Source of the DNA: Pseudooceanicola atlanticus | GTDB lineage: Bacteria; Pseudomonadota; Alphaproteobacteria; Rhodobacterales; Rhodobacteraceae | NCBI RefSeq assembly: GCF_000768315.1 | Contig: NZ_AQQX01000001.1 | Span: 496,001-560,000 of the forward strand | Length of the DNA: 64,000 nucleotides | Reading direction: 5' to 3' | Part shown: one piece after another, positions 1 through 9,275 of the stretch | How the letters are laid out: each line of letters opens with the position of its first letter | Numbering within the stretch: the first letter of the stretch is position 1 | The notes under the pieces: generated by a model | What the model saw: only the letters and a program-made list of their open reading frames with translations | Databases searched by the model: none | Told to the model about the DNA's origin: nothing | Made by a program: the position numbers and the translations under genes

Positions 1-10
1 GGCCCTGTGC

Positions 11-34
11 CGGGCCGGAGGGTATCCCGGCCCG
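11..34. other. Stem-loop downstream of mscL
   Basis: Perfect 8-bp inverted repeat (CGGGCCGG at 11-18, CCGGCCCG at 27-34) with an 8-nt loop, about 70 nt beyond the mscL stop. No T-run follows on either strand, so it is at best a weak terminator or mRNA 3'-end structure. The rest of positions 1-101 shows no gene. Confidence 0.35.
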
Positions 35-101
35 AGTATTCAGGCCGCAGGATATTCGACGAAAGCAGGGTTTGGCGAGAGGATGCCGACCCTTTTCCGC
101 A

Positions 102-536
102 TCAGGCGCGGGATTTCAGCGAATCCCGGATCTCCAGCAGGACGTCCAGTTGCGTCGGACCGGCGGGCTTTTCCTCTGCCGGGGCGGGCTCTTCGTTTTT
201 CAGCGAGTCCTTGGCCCGGTTGACGAAACGCACCAGCATGAAGACCACGAAGGCGATGATGAGGAAGTTGAACACCGCCATGATGAAGGCGCCATAGGCA
301 AAGACGGCGGCCCCGGCCTCGCGGGCGGCCTCCAGACTGTCAAAGGTGTTTTCGCCCGACAGCACCCAGAAATTGTTGGTGAAATCGACGCCACCGGTGA
401 ACAGCCCGATGATCGGGTTCAGAAGGTCGTCAACCATGGATTTGACGATGGCCGTGAACGCGGCCCCGACGATGATCCCGACGGCCATGTCCATCACGTT
501 GCCCTTGGCAATGAAGGCCTTGAATTCATTCAGCAT
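102..536 (-). CDS. mscL: Large-conductance mechanosensitive channel MscL
   Basis: Inner-membrane channel that opens under membrane tension and releases solutes on hypo-osmotic shock. The 144-aa product starts [13 protein letters not shown], followed by the conserved first helix ([14 protein letters not shown], about residues 14-30), a periplasmic loop and a second helix (about 70-95), then a short charged cytoplasmic tail ending in a helix that would form the C-terminal bundle. The start at 536 was chosen because the family begins at this Met; an in-frame Met 16 codons upstream adds residues unlike MscL. It is divergent from the glutathione S-transferase gene across a 133-nt gap. Confidence 0.95.
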   Translation of the reverse strand: MLNEFKAFIAKGNVMDMAVGIIVGAAFTAIVKSMVDDLLNPIIGLFTGGVDFTNNFWVLSGENTFDSLEAAREAGAAVFAYGAFIMAVFNFLIIAFVVFMLVRFVNRAKDSLKNEEPAPAEEKPAGPTQLDVLLEIRDSLKSRA

Positions 537-669
537 ATATCTGTCTCCGTTCGCTGTCCGGCATCTCTGCGCGCCGGTACACACAGATTAACATGTAAAC
601 GCACATTTGAATGACTGTTCTGCGGGGTTCGACTGCCTATGTTGGACCCAGACGCACAGAGAGGTTCGC

Positions 670-1365
670 ATGTTTCCAGACGATTTCCCGATTTCCAACC
701 GCTGGCCGGCCAAGGCCCCTTCGGTCATCCAGCTCTATTCCTTCCCCACGCCCAACGGCGTGAAGGCCTCCATCATGTTGGAGGAAACCGGCCTGCCGTA
801 TGAACCGCACCTGGTGACGCTGGCCGACAAGGACGTGAAAAGCCCCGAATTCCTGTCTCTCAACCCCAACAACAAGATCCCCGCTATCGTCGATCCGAAC
901 GGGCCGGACGGCAAGCCGCTGGGCCTGTTCGAAAGCGGCGCGATCCTGATCTACCTGGCGGAAAAGTCGGGCAAGTTCATCGGCTCCACCGCCTCGGACC
1001 GGGCCCGGATCATCCAGTGGGTGATGTTCCAGATGGGCGGTGTCGGCCCGATGCTGGGCCAGTTGGGCTTCTTCTACAAGTTCGCCGGCGCCGATATCGA
1101 AGACCCGCGCCCGAAGGAGCGTTACATCAACGAAACCAAGCGCCTGCTGGGCGTTCTCGAAGGTCAGATGGAAGGCCGCGACTGGATCGCCGACGAATTC
1201 TCCATCGCCGATATCGCGCTGGTGCCCTGGATCAAGGCGCTGGATTTCTACGGCGCGAAAGAGGTGGTCGGCTGGGACGACCACAAGAACCTGATCGCCT
1301 GGGTCGACCGGTTCAACGCGCGCCCCGCGGTCGAAAAGGGATCGAACATCCCGCCGCGCCCCTGA
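670..1365 (+). CDS. Glutathione S-transferase, YghU/YfcG-like
   Basis: Cytosolic GST-fold enzyme, 231 aa. The N-terminal thioredoxin-like domain (about 15-100) carries TPNGVK near the active-site loop and NPNNKIPAI with the cis-proline, both typical of the YghU/YfcG (Nu-class) group whose members act as disulfide-bond reductases with glutathione. The helical C-terminal domain has GGVGPMLGQLGFFYKF and the SIADIAL motif. The Met at 670 places the start just before the family core; the frame is open further upstream to 607. The physiological substrate cannot be read from sequence. Confidence 0.88.
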   Translation: MFPDDFPISNRWPAKAPSVIQLYSFPTPNGVKASIMLEETGLPYEPHLVTLADKDVKSPEFLSLNPNNKIPAIVDPNGPDGKPLGLFESGAILIYLAEKSGKFIGSTASDRARIIQWVMFQMGGVGPMLGQLGFFYKFAGADIEDPRPKERYINETKRLLGVLEGQMEGRDWIADEFSIADIALVPWIKALDFYGAKEVVGWDDHKNLIAWVDRFNARPAVEKGSNIPPRP

Positions 1366-1417
1366 TGCGCCATAACTTGCCGCGCCGCCCCGACCGGGCG
1401 GCGCGCGCCCCGGCGGC

Positions 1418-1858
1418 TCAGGGCAGCTTGCCGGTCAGGACGTAGCGCAGGATATAGGCCACCTGCTGCGGCGTTTCGGTGACCGCCAATGCGGCGGCAT
1501 CGACTTCTTTCAGCGCATGCTGATGGTCCGGGCCGTGCATCACGATCAACGCCTTGCCAAGCGCGGCCGCCTGGCCCGCATCGAAGGCTGCGTTCCACTG
1601 CTTGTACTTGTCGCCGAACCGCACGACGACCACGTCCGCCGCCTCGATGGCGTTCCGCGTGCGGATTGCGTTCAGCTTGGCGCCCTTGTGGTCGTGCCAG
1701 AACTTGTCCGGCTCCGCCCCCAGGATCGCCACGCCGCAATCGTCGCTGGCCGCGTGATCGGTGACCGGCGCGGTAAAGGTGACGTCCAGCCCGGCACAGG
1801 CGGCCTCGACCTCGGCGCGCCAATCGGTGTGAATCTCGCCTGACAGGTAAACCTGCAT
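1418..1858 (-). CDS. YtoQ family protein
   Basis: 146-aa protein beginning MQVYLSGEIHTDWR, a YtoQ-family signature related to nucleoside 2-deoxyribosyltransferase-like folds. Acidic and aromatic residues such as DKFWHDHKGAKLNAIRTRNAI and the later DVVVVRFGDKYKQWNAAFD match that fold. Family function is not established. The start at 1858 has GAGGG upstream; in-frame extension to 2011 runs through repeat-derived sequence and is not credible. It is co-directional with the nucleotidase gene upstream, separated by 208 nt that hold a dispersed repeat. Confidence 0.8.
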   Translation of the reverse strand: MQVYLSGEIHTDWRAEVEAACAGLDVTFTAPVTDHAASDDCGVAILGAEPDKFWHDHKGAKLNAIRTRNAIEAADVVVVRFGDKYKQWNAAFDAGQAAALGKALIVMHGPDHQHALKEVDAAALAVTETPQQVAYILRYVLTGKLP

Positions 1859-2005
1859 CCTGAACTCCCTCGCTGTGATCCGGGGGCCGCGCCCCCCTGT
1901 CCGTGCGGTGACATATACGGCCCGCCCGAGCGGAGGCAACCTGCGCCCCCGAAACGAAACAGGGCCCAAAAACCAAACAGGGGGAACGACGCGCGTCCCC
2001 CCCTG

Positions 2006-2038
2006 CTTCATCTTGCCAGAAATACTCTCGCCGAAGGC
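2006..2038 (-). repeat. 33-bp dispersed repeat, copy A
   Basis: Read on the minus strand this 33-mer aligns without gaps to copies at 27456-27488 and 52611-52643. The conserved core is GCCTYCGGCGRGAGTATTT followed by GCAAGATGAAG. Copy A differs from copy C at three positions. It begins 28 nt after the nucleotidase stop codon and points toward ytoQ. Because it is intergenic, in-frame extension of ytoQ into it gives spurious peptide. Confidence 0.85.
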
Positions 2039-2066
2039 GAAAGCAACGCAACCGCCCGCGCGGCGG

Positions 2067-4046
2067 TCACAAAGTGATGCGATACAGCTTGAACCCGTTC
2101 TCGCCTTCGCCCGCCGGTTCGATCGTCACGCCCGGCACGTCGCTGGCGTATTTCTCGCCCGCCGGGCCGGTTTCGAACAGAACCGTCGTGCCGTCCATCG
2201 GCGCGAAGGTCCAGTTGCCGTCGGCCTGCGGGCTGATCGTGCCCTTTTCGACGATGTAGCGAACGATGATGTCGCGGTTGGTGTCCGGGCCTTCGAAGAT
2301 CACCGTGTCGCCCTTGGCCCCGGGGAAGGACCCGCCGCCGGAGGCGCGGTAATTGTTGGTGGCCACGACAAACTCCATGTCGTCCGTCACCGGCGCGCCG
2401 TCGAACATCAGGTCGACGATGCGGGTCGCGCCCGGGTTGATCTCGGTCCCGTCGGTGTCGAAGCGGGACGGCTGGCTCAGGTCGATCTTGTAGGTCACGC
2501 CGTCCATCACGTCGAAATTGTACGACGGGAAAGACGGGTTCAGCAGCGGCTGGTCGGTCGATCCGGGCTCGATCTGGTTGAACATGCCTGCCGACCGGTC
2601 CAGCCAGCCGCGCAGCTGCGCGCCGTTGATCTTCACCGCGCGGATCGTGTTGGGATAGAGGTAGAGGTCGGCGACGTTCTTGATCGCCACCGGCCCGACC
2701 GGCACGTCGGTATAGTAATCCGCACCGCCCCGGCCCCCGGCCTTGAAGGGCGCGCCGGCCGACAGGATCGGCAGCGCCTCCCATTCCGTGCCGACCATCA
2801 TCTGTTCAATGTACCAGGTCTGGGCATTGGTCACGACCTGCACCGATGGATCATCGGCCACCAAGGCAAAGTAGGAATGCAGCGGCGTGTCGGTTTCGCC
2901 CACGGCGCGGCGCACGTAATCCAGCGTCTCCTGGTGTTCCTGTTCGACGGCGGCCAGAACCGGCTCCTGGCTTTCGACCAGCGCGGTGATCGACCGGTCC
3001 TCGTTCCGCTTGGAGATCGGCCGGGTCGAGGTTTCGGTCATCAGGACGCGCCATTCGCTGCCGTCCTTTTCCAGCATCAGGTCGATCACCCCCAGGTCGG
3101 AGCCCCAGAACCCGCCCATCACGGCCGGCTTGCCGTGGATCAGGCCCTTTTCCGCGTCCACTGCGGCAAAGCCGTCATACTTGGCAGAGGGGAAGACAAG
3201 GTGGGAATGGCCGGTCATCAGCGCGTCGATGCCGTCGACCTCGGCAAGCGGGACCGAGGCGTTTTCCATCCCGTCGGTGTGATCGGCGGACCCGATCCCG
3301 GAATGCGACAGGGCGATGATGATATCCGCGCCCTCTTCCTTCATCTGCGGCACCCAGGCCCTGGCGGTGGCGACGATGTCGCGGGCCTGCACGTTGCCCT
3401 CCAGGTGCTTGCGGTCCCAGTTCATCACCTGCGGCGGCACGAAGCCGATCAGGCCCACCTTGATCGCGTGCTCGTCGCCGTTTCCGTCGGTCACCATTCG
3501 GTCCAGGATCACGTAGGGCGGCAGCAGGGTTTCGTCCTTGGTCGGATCGGCGCCCATCGTCTTGGCGATGTTCGCGGAGACGACCGGGAACTCGGCCCCC
3601 GCCAGCGCCTTCATCAGGAAATCCAGCCCGTAGTTGAATTCGTGGTTGCCCAGGGTCGAGGCATCGTAGCCCAGCGTGTTCATCGCCTGGATGACCGGGT
3701 GCATGTCGCCGTCTTTCATGCCGCGCTCGTAGGCGATGTAATCGCCCATCGGGTTGCCCTGCAGGAAGTCGCCGTTATCGACCAGCATCGTGTTCGTCGC
3801 CTCGGCGCGGATATCGGCGATATGCGCCGCGGTGCGGGCCAGGCCGACCGTGTCGTCCTCGCGGTCGGAATAGTAATTGTAGGGAAAGACATGCACGTGC
3901 AGGTCGGTGGTTTCCATGATCCGCAGATGCGCCTGGGACCCGGAGGCGCGGGCCGAAAACGGGTGAAGCGAGATCAAGGATGCACCTGCAACGGTGCCGG
4001 CCAGAAAGCTGCGGCGGGACAGGGCAGTACGGTTACGAAATGACAT
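2067..4046 (-). CDS. cpdB: Bifunctional 2',3'-cyclic-nucleotide 2'-phosphodiesterase / 3'-nucleotidase (CpdB-like), Tat-exported
   Basis: 659-aa periplasmic metallophosphatase that would hydrolyse cyclic nucleotides and 3'-nucleotides for phosphate and nucleoside scavenging. A twin-arginine signal (SRRSFLAG, residues about 10-17) leads a hydrophobic stretch ending near ASG. The calcineurin-like metal-site motifs appear in order: [30 protein letters not shown] and GHSH. The C-terminal 5'-nucleotidase substrate domain includes GGRGGADYY and [10 protein letters not shown]. Start 4046 has AGGAG about 8 nt upstream. The length fits CpdB. Confidence 0.9.
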   Translation of the reverse strand: MSFRNRTALSRRSFLAGTVAGASLISLHPFSARASGSQAHLRIMETTDLHVHVFPYNYYSDREDDTVGLARTAAHIADIRAEATNTMLVDNGDFLQGNPMGDYIAYERGMKDGDMHPVIQAMNTLGYDASTLGNHEFNYGLDFLMKALAGAEFPVVSANIAKTMGADPTKDETLLPPYVILDRMVTDGNGDEHAIKVGLIGFVPPQVMNWDRKHLEGNVQARDIVATARAWVPQMKEEGADIIIALSHSGIGSADHTDGMENASVPLAEVDGIDALMTGHSHLVFPSAKYDGFAAVDAEKGLIHGKPAVMGGFWGSDLGVIDLMLEKDGSEWRVLMTETSTRPISKRNEDRSITALVESQEPVLAAVEQEHQETLDYVRRAVGETDTPLHSYFALVADDPSVQVVTNAQTWYIEQMMVGTEWEALPILSAGAPFKAGGRGGADYYTDVPVGPVAIKNVADLYLYPNTIRAVKINGAQLRGWLDRSAGMFNQIEPGSTDQPLLNPSFPSYNFDVMDGVTYKIDLSQPSRFDTDGTEINPGATRIVDLMFDGAPVTDDMEFVVATNNYRASGGGSFPGAKGDTVIFEGPDTNRDIIVRYIVEKGTISPQADGNWTFAPMDGTTVLFETGPAGEKYASDVPGVTIEPAGEGENGFKLYRITL

Positions 4047-4262
4047 GGGGTTACTCCTGATTCCATGAGCCCGGAAAATGTCATCGTGACATGACACTTC
4101 GGCGACAGGGGCCGCGTCAGCCTCCGGCTGGGATCAGCCTGCCGTGCGATACCGGTTTTGCACAGAGTTTATGCAGTCCCGCAGGGCCTTCGGCACCATT
4201 GCGCTGGCGCGCGGGCCGGGGCAGGGTGCGCGCGACATGAACGACGCGGGAGGGACGTGCAG

Positions 4263-5225
4263 ATGCGGCATGCGGAAACGGTGACATTCGGTGGATCGGG
4301 GCTGGACCGCGCGGCAGAGCTGCGTCCCCAGGACGAGGTGCTGCAGGCCGCGCGCCTGGCCCCCACCTCGCAATGCGTGCTGATATGGCGCGGCTTCCCC
4401 CTGATGGCCGGCAACGCCATGGCCCGCCTGCCGATGGATCACCCCGTCCTGCAAGGCCGCGACCGCACCCCGATCCTGCTGGGCCGCGAGGAACAGGGCC
4501 TGGTCTTTGCCCAGGATATCTCGGAATGGTCGCCCCCGGATGCGCCGCAGGATATGGGGCCGGGCCGCGCCCAGCAGGCCCCGCTGCCGCATCACCCGGA
4601 AATCGAGGATGGTCTGGATTTCGCTGACCTGCGCGCCATCATGGGCCGCCTGTCGCCCCGCGATGCAGAGCTTCTGACAACCGCGCGGGCCTTGTACAAC
4701 TGGCATTCCACCCACGGGTTCTGTTCCCGCTGCGGCCGTCCCAGCACCGTGACCATGGCCGGCTGGCAACGCGATTGCGAGGCCTGCGGCGGCAAGCATT
4801 TCCCGCGCACTGATCCGGTCGTCATCATGCTGATCCTGCACGGCAACGACGTGTTGCTGGGCCGGTCCCCCGGCTGGCCCGAGGGCATGTGGTCGCTGCT
4901 GGCCGGTTTCGTCGAACCCGGCGAAACCATCGAGGCCGCGGTGCGCCGCGAGGTGATGGAGGAAAGCCGCGTGCCCGTGGGCCAGGTCGATTACCTGGCC
5001 TGCCAGCCCTGGGCCTTCCCGAACTCGCTGATGATCGGCTGCCGGGGCGAGGCGACGGGCCGCGACATCACCATCGACCCGGTCGAGCTTGAGGATGCCG
5101 CCTGGTTCTCGCGCGAGGAAATCGCCGATGCGCTGGCAGGCACCCATCCGACGCTCAAACAGCCGCGTTTCGGCGCCATCGCGGAATTCATCTTGCGGAA
5201 TTGGGTTGCCGATACGCTGGAATAG
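4263..5225 (+). CDS. nudC: NAD(H) pyrophosphatase NudC
   Basis: 320-aa Nudix hydrolase that cleaves NADH to NMNH and AMP and can remove NAD caps from RNA. It has the full NudC layout: an N-terminal domain (about 1-150), a four-cysteine zinc ribbon (C154, C157, C172, C175), and a Nudix box with PGETIEAAVRREVMEE. The NudC-type SQPWPFP motif appears as CQPWAFPNSLM. GGGAGGG precedes the Met at 4263. Divergent from the nucleotidase gene across 216 nt with no visible gene. Both neighbours handle nucleotides, but no operon link exists. Confidence 0.93.
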   Translation: MRHAETVTFGGSGLDRAAELRPQDEVLQAARLAPTSQCVLIWRGFPLMAGNAMARLPMDHPVLQGRDRTPILLGREEQGLVFAQDISEWSPPDAPQDMGPGRAQQAPLPHHPEIEDGLDFADLRAIMGRLSPRDAELLTTARALYNWHSTHGFCSRCGRPSTVTMAGWQRDCEACGGKHFPRTDPVVIMLILHGNDVLLGRSPGWPEGMWSLLAGFVEPGETIEAAVRREVMEESRVPVGQVDYLACQPWAFPNSLMIGCRGEATGRDITIDPVELEDAAWFSREEIADALAGTHPTLKQPRFGAIAEFILRNWVADTLE

Positions 5226-5312
5226 CGCGAAAATCTCCTCATTATCGCCCGAATTGGCACCTAGACGACGATCCGTTGACTGGGAAATGAATACGCACGC
5301 AAGGGGCTTTGC

Positions 5313-5786
5313 ATGAAATTCAGTACGCGCGAAGACATCGCCGCACCGATTGATTACGTCTTTGGGCAAGTGTCCAACTTCACCGCCTTCGAGCGCTCGG
5401 CCATGCGCCGCGGGGCGGAAGTCCTCCGCATGGACACCAGTGGCAAGATCGCGCCCGGCCTGGCCTGGGAGGTATCCTTCGGGTTTCGTGGCAAGCCGCG
5501 CGATGTCCGCCTGGAGCTGATGGAATACGAGCCGGAAGAGAAGATGTGTTTCGAGGGCAAGTCCTCGGGCCTGATCGGGGTTGGCGAAGTCGAATTGCTG
5601 GCCCTGTCGCCCAAGAAGACCCGTATGCGTGTCGCGATCGAGCTCAAGCCCCAGACCCTGTCGGCCCGCCTGCTGGTACAGTCGCTGAAACTGGCCAAGG
5701 GCAATGTCGACAAGAAATTCCAGCTGCGCGTGGCCGATTACGCCTCGGAACTGGGCGCGCGCTATTCCATGGGCAAGACGGCCTGA
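5313..5786 (+). CDS. SRPBCC family protein
   Basis: 157-aa protein starting MKFSTREDIAAPIDYVFGQVSNF, the usual opening strand and helix of the START/Bet v1-like SRPBCC fold, ending in the long C-terminal helix (about 115-150). Such proteins bind hydrophobic ligands; the ligand here is unknown. AAGGGG precedes the ATG. A strong terminator follows, so it is probably monocistronic or ends a short unit with nudC 87 nt upstream. Confidence 0.75.
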   Translation: MKFSTREDIAAPIDYVFGQVSNFTAFERSAMRRGAEVLRMDTSGKIAPGLAWEVSFGFRGKPRDVRLELMEYEPEEKMCFEGKSSGLIGVGEVELLALSPKKTRMRVAIELKPQTLSARLLVQSLKLAKGNVDKKFQLRVADYASELGARYSMGKTA

Positions 5787-5811
5787 TTTCCAGGACCGGA
5801 CGCCAGGGACG

Positions 5812-5835
5812 GACCGGCCCTCTGGCCGGTCTTTT
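5812..5835 (+). terminator. Rho-independent terminator after the SRPBCC gene
   Basis: Perfect 8-bp stem GACCGGCC/GGCCGGTC, loop CTCT, followed directly by TTTT. It lies 25 nt after the stop at 5786 and before the next ribosome binding site. Confidence 0.8.
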
Positions 5836-5856
5836 GCATTCCAGCGGAGGTGTCTG

Positions 5857-6273
5857 ATGATCGCCTATGTTACGGTCGGGGCCGACGATATCGCAGCCGC
5901 CAGGCGCTTCTACGACGCGGTCCTGCCCGCCCTCGGCTATGCGGTGACGGAAGGGGCGGAGGGGCTCAGCTACGTCCTGCCCGTCGCGCCGGGGCAGGCG
6001 CCGGTCCTGCCCGATTACTACGTCAAACCGACCTTCGACGGTCGCCCGGCCAGCGCCGGGAACGGCGCCATGGTCGCCTTCGAGGCCCGCAACCAGGCCC
6101 AGGTGCGCGATCTGCACGCCGCGGCGCTTGCTGCGGGAGGGAGCGATGAAGGCCCGCCGGGTTTTCGCGATGCCTATGGCCCGCATTTCTATGTCGGCTA
6201 CCTGCGGGATCCGCAGGGCAACAAGATCGCGCTGTTTTCCAGCGATCCGACCGAACCGGGCCGCGACGGCTAG
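5857..6273 (+). CDS. VOC family protein (glyoxalase/bleomycin-resistance fold)
   Basis: 138-aa single-domain vicinal-oxygen-chelate protein: MIAYVTVGADDIAAARRFYDAV at the start and DPQGNKIALF at the end are the hallmarks. The two betaalphabetabetabeta modules occupy roughly 1-60 and 65-130. Substrate is not predictable; many such proteins are lactoylglutathione-lyase-like or resistance proteins. GCGGAGG sits 8 nt upstream of the ATG. Converges on pheA with a 42-nt gap. Confidence 0.78.
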   Translation: MIAYVTVGADDIAAARRFYDAVLPALGYAVTEGAEGLSYVLPVAPGQAPVLPDYYVKPTFDGRPASAGNGAMVAFEARNQAQVRDLHAAALAAGGSDEGPPGFRDAYGPHFYVGYLRDPQGNKIALFSSDPTEPGRDG

Positions 6274-6315
6274 GCCACGTCAGGTCACACCGGGCCACGG
6301 GGGGCCGTGCCGCGA

Positions 6316-7152
6316 TCAGCGGCGCTGCGCATCCGCCGGGTAGACGCCCAGGATCTCGGTCATCTGGGTGAAGTAGCCCAACTCGTCCAGCGCCAGCTTC
6401 ACGTTCGGATCGTCGGGATGCCCCTCGATATCCGAATAGAACTGCGTCGCGGTGAAGGACCCGCCGACCATGTAGCTTTCCAGCTTGGTCATGTTCACGC
6501 CGTTCGTCGCAAACCCGCCCATGGCCTTGTAAAGCGCGGCGGGGATGTTGCGGACCTCGAAGACGAAGGTGGTCAACATGCCGTGATCCCCGCGACGGGT
6601 GAAATCAGGTTCGCGTGACATCAGCAGGAAGCGGGTCGTGTTGTGCCCGTGATCCTCGATGTCGCTGGCCAGGATGTTCAGCCCGTAGATCTCGGCGCAC
6701 ATCTCGCTGGCCAGCACGCCCTGGGTCAGGTCCCCGCTGGCCGCCAGGTCGGCCGCGGCCCCGGCGCTGTCGGCGGCAGTTTCCGCCGCGATGCCGTTCG
6801 CCTTGAGAAAGCTGCGCGCCTGCGGCAGCAGCACCAGGTGGGCGCGGACCTTCGTGATGTCCTCCAGCGCCACGCCGGGCATGGCCATAAGGCTGATCCG
6901 CACGCGGACGAAGTGTTCCTCGATGATGTGCAGGCCGGAATTCGGCAGCAACGAATGGATGTCCGCGACCCGCCCATAGGTCGAATTTTCCACCGGCAGC
7001 ATCGCCAGGTCGGCCTCGCCCGAGCGCACCGCGTTGATCGCATCCTCGAAGGTTCCGCAGGGCAGGGCCTCGTGATCGGGGCGCGCTGCGGCGCAGGCTT
7101 CGTGAGAGTAAGCGCCAAGCTCACCCTGGAATGCGATACGTGGTCTGGTCAT
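6316..7152 (-). CDS. pheA: Prephenate dehydratase
   Basis: 278-aa enzyme that converts prephenate to phenylpyruvate in phenylalanine synthesis. Residues 1-185 form the periplasmic-binding-protein-like catalytic domain, with FQGELGAYSHEA at the start, ENSTYGRV and the catalytic NTTRFLLMS motif. An ACT regulatory domain follows (about 195-270, with KLESYMVGGSF), which normally gives feedback inhibition by phenylalanine. No chorismate mutase domain is fused. GAAGGAA precedes the start. Divergent from the cytochrome gene. Confidence 0.93.
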   Translation of the reverse strand: MTRPRIAFQGELGAYSHEACAAARPDHEALPCGTFEDAINAVRSGEADLAMLPVENSTYGRVADIHSLLPNSGLHIIEEHFVRVRISLMAMPGVALEDITKVRAHLVLLPQARSFLKANGIAAETAADSAGAAADLAASGDLTQGVLASEMCAEIYGLNILASDIEDHGHNTTRFLLMSREPDFTRRGDHGMLTTFVFEVRNIPAALYKAMGGFATNGVNMTKLESYMVGGSFTATQFYSDIEGHPDDPNVKLALDELGYFTQMTEILGVYPADAQRR

Positions 7153-7277
7153 TGTCTTTCCTTCGGCACCGGGGCATCGGGCGATTGGTCGCGGTAACTA
7201 CACCTTGCGTCGGGGGAGGGGAAGCATATAGATACGCGCCGAACGACTGACGAAACATCAGGGACGCGGCATTCGAC

Positions 7278-7793
7278 ATGTTTGATACCATGACACTGAC
7301 CAAGATCGGCGGCGCCTTCTGCGGCTCTCTGCTGGTCTTCCTTCTGGGCAACTGGGTTGCCGAGGAACTCTATTCCACCGGCGGTGGCCACGGCGGCGAA
7401 CACGCACAGGCCTATGTCATCGAAACCGGTGAGGACGATTCGGGCGCCGCAGAAGAAGAAGGCCCCGATTTCGCAACCGTGCTGGCCTCTGCCGATGTCG
7501 AAAGCGGTGCACGCGTCTTCGGCAAGTGCAAGGCCTGCCACAAGATCGACGGCTCCAACGCGACCGGCCCGCACCTCGACGGTGTCGTGAACCGCGCCGT
7601 GGGCTCTGTCGACGGTTTCGCCTATTCCGGCGCCATGGCGGCGGTTGCGGAAACCTGGACCCCGGAAAACCTGAACGGCTTCCTGGAAAACCCGCGTGGC
7701 TTTGCCAACGGCACCAAGATGACCTTCTCGGGCCTGCGCAAGGTTGAGGATCGCGCCGACGTGATCGCCTACCTGCAGTCGATCACCGAGTAA
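7278..7793 (+). CDS. cycM: Membrane-anchored c-type cytochrome (CycM / c552-like)
   Basis: 171-aa class I cytochrome c tethered to the inner membrane by an uncleaved N-terminal helix (about 10-28). A flexible acidic linker (about 40-68) leads to the haem domain with CKACH at 84-88 and the distal Met in GTKMTF. This architecture matches CycM, which shuttles electrons between the bc1 complex and terminal oxidases on the periplasmic side. It is the only cytochrome c in the window, with the cbb3 assembly genes 25 kb away. A strong terminator follows. Confidence 0.88.
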   Translation: MFDTMTLTKIGGAFCGSLLVFLLGNWVAEELYSTGGGHGGEHAQAYVIETGEDDSGAAEEEGPDFATVLASADVESGARVFGKCKACHKIDGSNATGPHLDGVVNRAVGSVDGFAYSGAMAAVAETWTPENLNGFLENPRGFANGTKMTFSGLRKVEDRADVIAYLQSITE

Positions 7794-7831
7794 TTCGGCC
7801 GGACACTCCGACTGATAGACAAGTTAGCGAA

Positions 7832-7857
7832 GCGGGGGCCCTCGGGTCCCCGTTTTT
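7832..7857 (+). terminator. Rho-independent terminator after cycM
   Basis: Stem-loop with CGGGG (7832-7836) pairing CCCCG (7848-7852), extended inward by G.T and C-G pairs, followed by TTTTT. Located 38 nt after the cycM stop and ahead of the convergent MFS gene. Confidence 0.8.
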
Positions 7858-7877
7858 GCGTTCGGGCCCGGCACTGC

Positions 7878-9143
7878 CTAGCCGCGCAGCCCCGCCGCCG
7901 CCCGCCAGGCGGCCAGGGTGATCATCCCGATCGTCAGCGCGAAATACCCCGCGATCAGCACGAACTGCCGCTCCAGCCCCAGCCCTGCGTCGATCAGCGC
8001 GCCGGTCACGCCGGGGCCGATGGCCGATCCCAGCACCATGACGGCGGCGACGGCGGCCTTGATCGACCCGATATGCGCGGTGCCATAGACCTCGGCCCAG
8101 AAGGCGTTGGGCAGGGTCGCGTTGGCGCCGGTCGTCATCGCCAGCAGGATCACCCCAGCGGCCATGGTCCACAGGCTGCCCGCGCCTGCGAAGACCAGGA
8201 AGGCCAGCAGGATCGGCACCTGGTAGAACGGCATCAGCCGCACCGTGCCCAGCCGGTCCTGCGCCCAGCCGATCACCAGCATCGCGGCGATCGTGGCCAG
8301 GGTGAAGAGCGGGAACAGCGCCACCAGCTCCACGTGGCTCCAGCCCTTGATGTCGGCCAGGTGCACCTGGTGAAAAAAGAAGGCCGTCGCAAAGGCGCCC
8401 GGCCCCAGCATCGCCGGCACCATCAGCCAGAACAGCGGATCGCGCAGCGCCTCGGCCCGGCGCCAATGACGCGCGCCCATGCCCAGCCCGTGATCCTGCG
8501 CGGCGTGGGATTGCGGGGTCCGTTCCTGCGCCAGCAGCGCGGCCAGCACCGCCGCGCCCAGAAGACACATCACCGCCCCCGCCACCCATAGCAGCCGCCA
8601 GTCCAGCGTCGTCAGCAATGACGCGAAGAGGATCGGGAACACCGCCTCGCCCAGCGAGAAGCCAAGCGCCGCAAGCGACAGCGCCCGCCCCCGTGCGGCG
8701 ACGAACCAGCGGGTCATCGCCACCACGGCCAGGTGGCTGGCCATCCCCTGGCCGAAGAACCGCAGCATCAGGATCACCAGCGGCAGCGCGGCCGCCCAGG
8801 GGTTGAACGCCATGCACAGGCAGGCCACCCCCAGCCCAAGGATCACCACCGGCCCGATCCGGCGTACCCGGAACAGGTCGGTCAGGCCGCCCGCCCAGAC
8901 CATGATCACCGCCGAGGCCCCGGTGCCGATCATGTAGATGCCGCCCCATTCGCCGTGGCTCAGGCCAAAGGCGCTGCGGATTTCGCCGGAAAAGATCGAG
9001 ATGAAGAAGGTCTGGCCAAAGCTCGACAGAAAGGTCAGCAGCCCGCCCGCGGCGAGGAACGGCAGATTGTCGAGGAGAAAACGAGGGCTCTTCACGCGCC
9101 AGACCTGCCGCAGGGCCGGGCCAAGCGCAAGTTTCATCTGCAT
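7878..9143 (-). CDS. MFS transporter
   Basis: 421-aa inner-membrane protein with about 12 predicted helices in two six-helix halves separated by a charged loop near residues 205-225. The GxxxD-like loop between helices 2 and 3 appears as GGLTDLFRVRRIG. It would be a secondary transporter of the major facilitator superfamily; substrate unknown. Met1 and Met3 are both possible starts and neither has a strong Shine-Dalgarno. It stands alone, convergent with cycM and divergent from yejA. Confidence 0.85.
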   Translation of the reverse strand: MQMKLALGPALRQVWRVKSPRFLLDNLPFLAAGGLLTFLSSFGQTFFISIFSGEIRSAFGLSHGEWGGIYMIGTGASAVIMVWAGGLTDLFRVRRIGPVVILGLGVACLCMAFNPWAAALPLVILMLRFFGQGMASHLAVVAMTRWFVAARGRALSLAALGFSLGEAVFPILFASLLTTLDWRLLWVAGAVMCLLGAAVLAALLAQERTPQSHAAQDHGLGMGARHWRRAEALRDPLFWLMVPAMLGPGAFATAFFFHQVHLADIKGWSHVELVALFPLFTLATIAAMLVIGWAQDRLGTVRLMPFYQVPILLAFLVFAGAGSLWTMAAGVILLAMTTGANATLPNAFWAEVYGTAHIGSIKAAVAAVMVLGSAIGPGVTGALIDAGLGLERQFVLIAGYFALTIGMITLAAWRAAAGLRG

Positions 9144-9229
9144 TCGCGGGGCACCGGCGGGTCGCCGCCCGCCTTCACGTGGTTCTCACGCATTCTCAAC
9201 TTGAATGTGGTCGCGCGCCGCTTTTACCT

Positions 9230-9242
9230 TACCTGACAGGTA
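9230..9242. promoter_or_regulatory. Palindrome upstream of yejA
   Basis: TACCTGACAGGTA is a perfect odd-length palindrome, 33 nt before the yejA start codon. Its core ACCTGWCAGGT recurs at 22678-22688, next to an EcfG-like promoter. Position and symmetry suggest an operator; no regulator can be named. Confidence 0.35.
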
Positions 9243-9275
9243 GCGACCTACCCGAAACCCCGGAGGATTTCCCGA

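Noticed and set aside
1875-4043. Long plus-strand open frame antisense to the nucleotidase gene
   Set aside because: His/Arg/Val-rich shadow of a clear metallophosphatase on the other strand; no ribosome site or domain.
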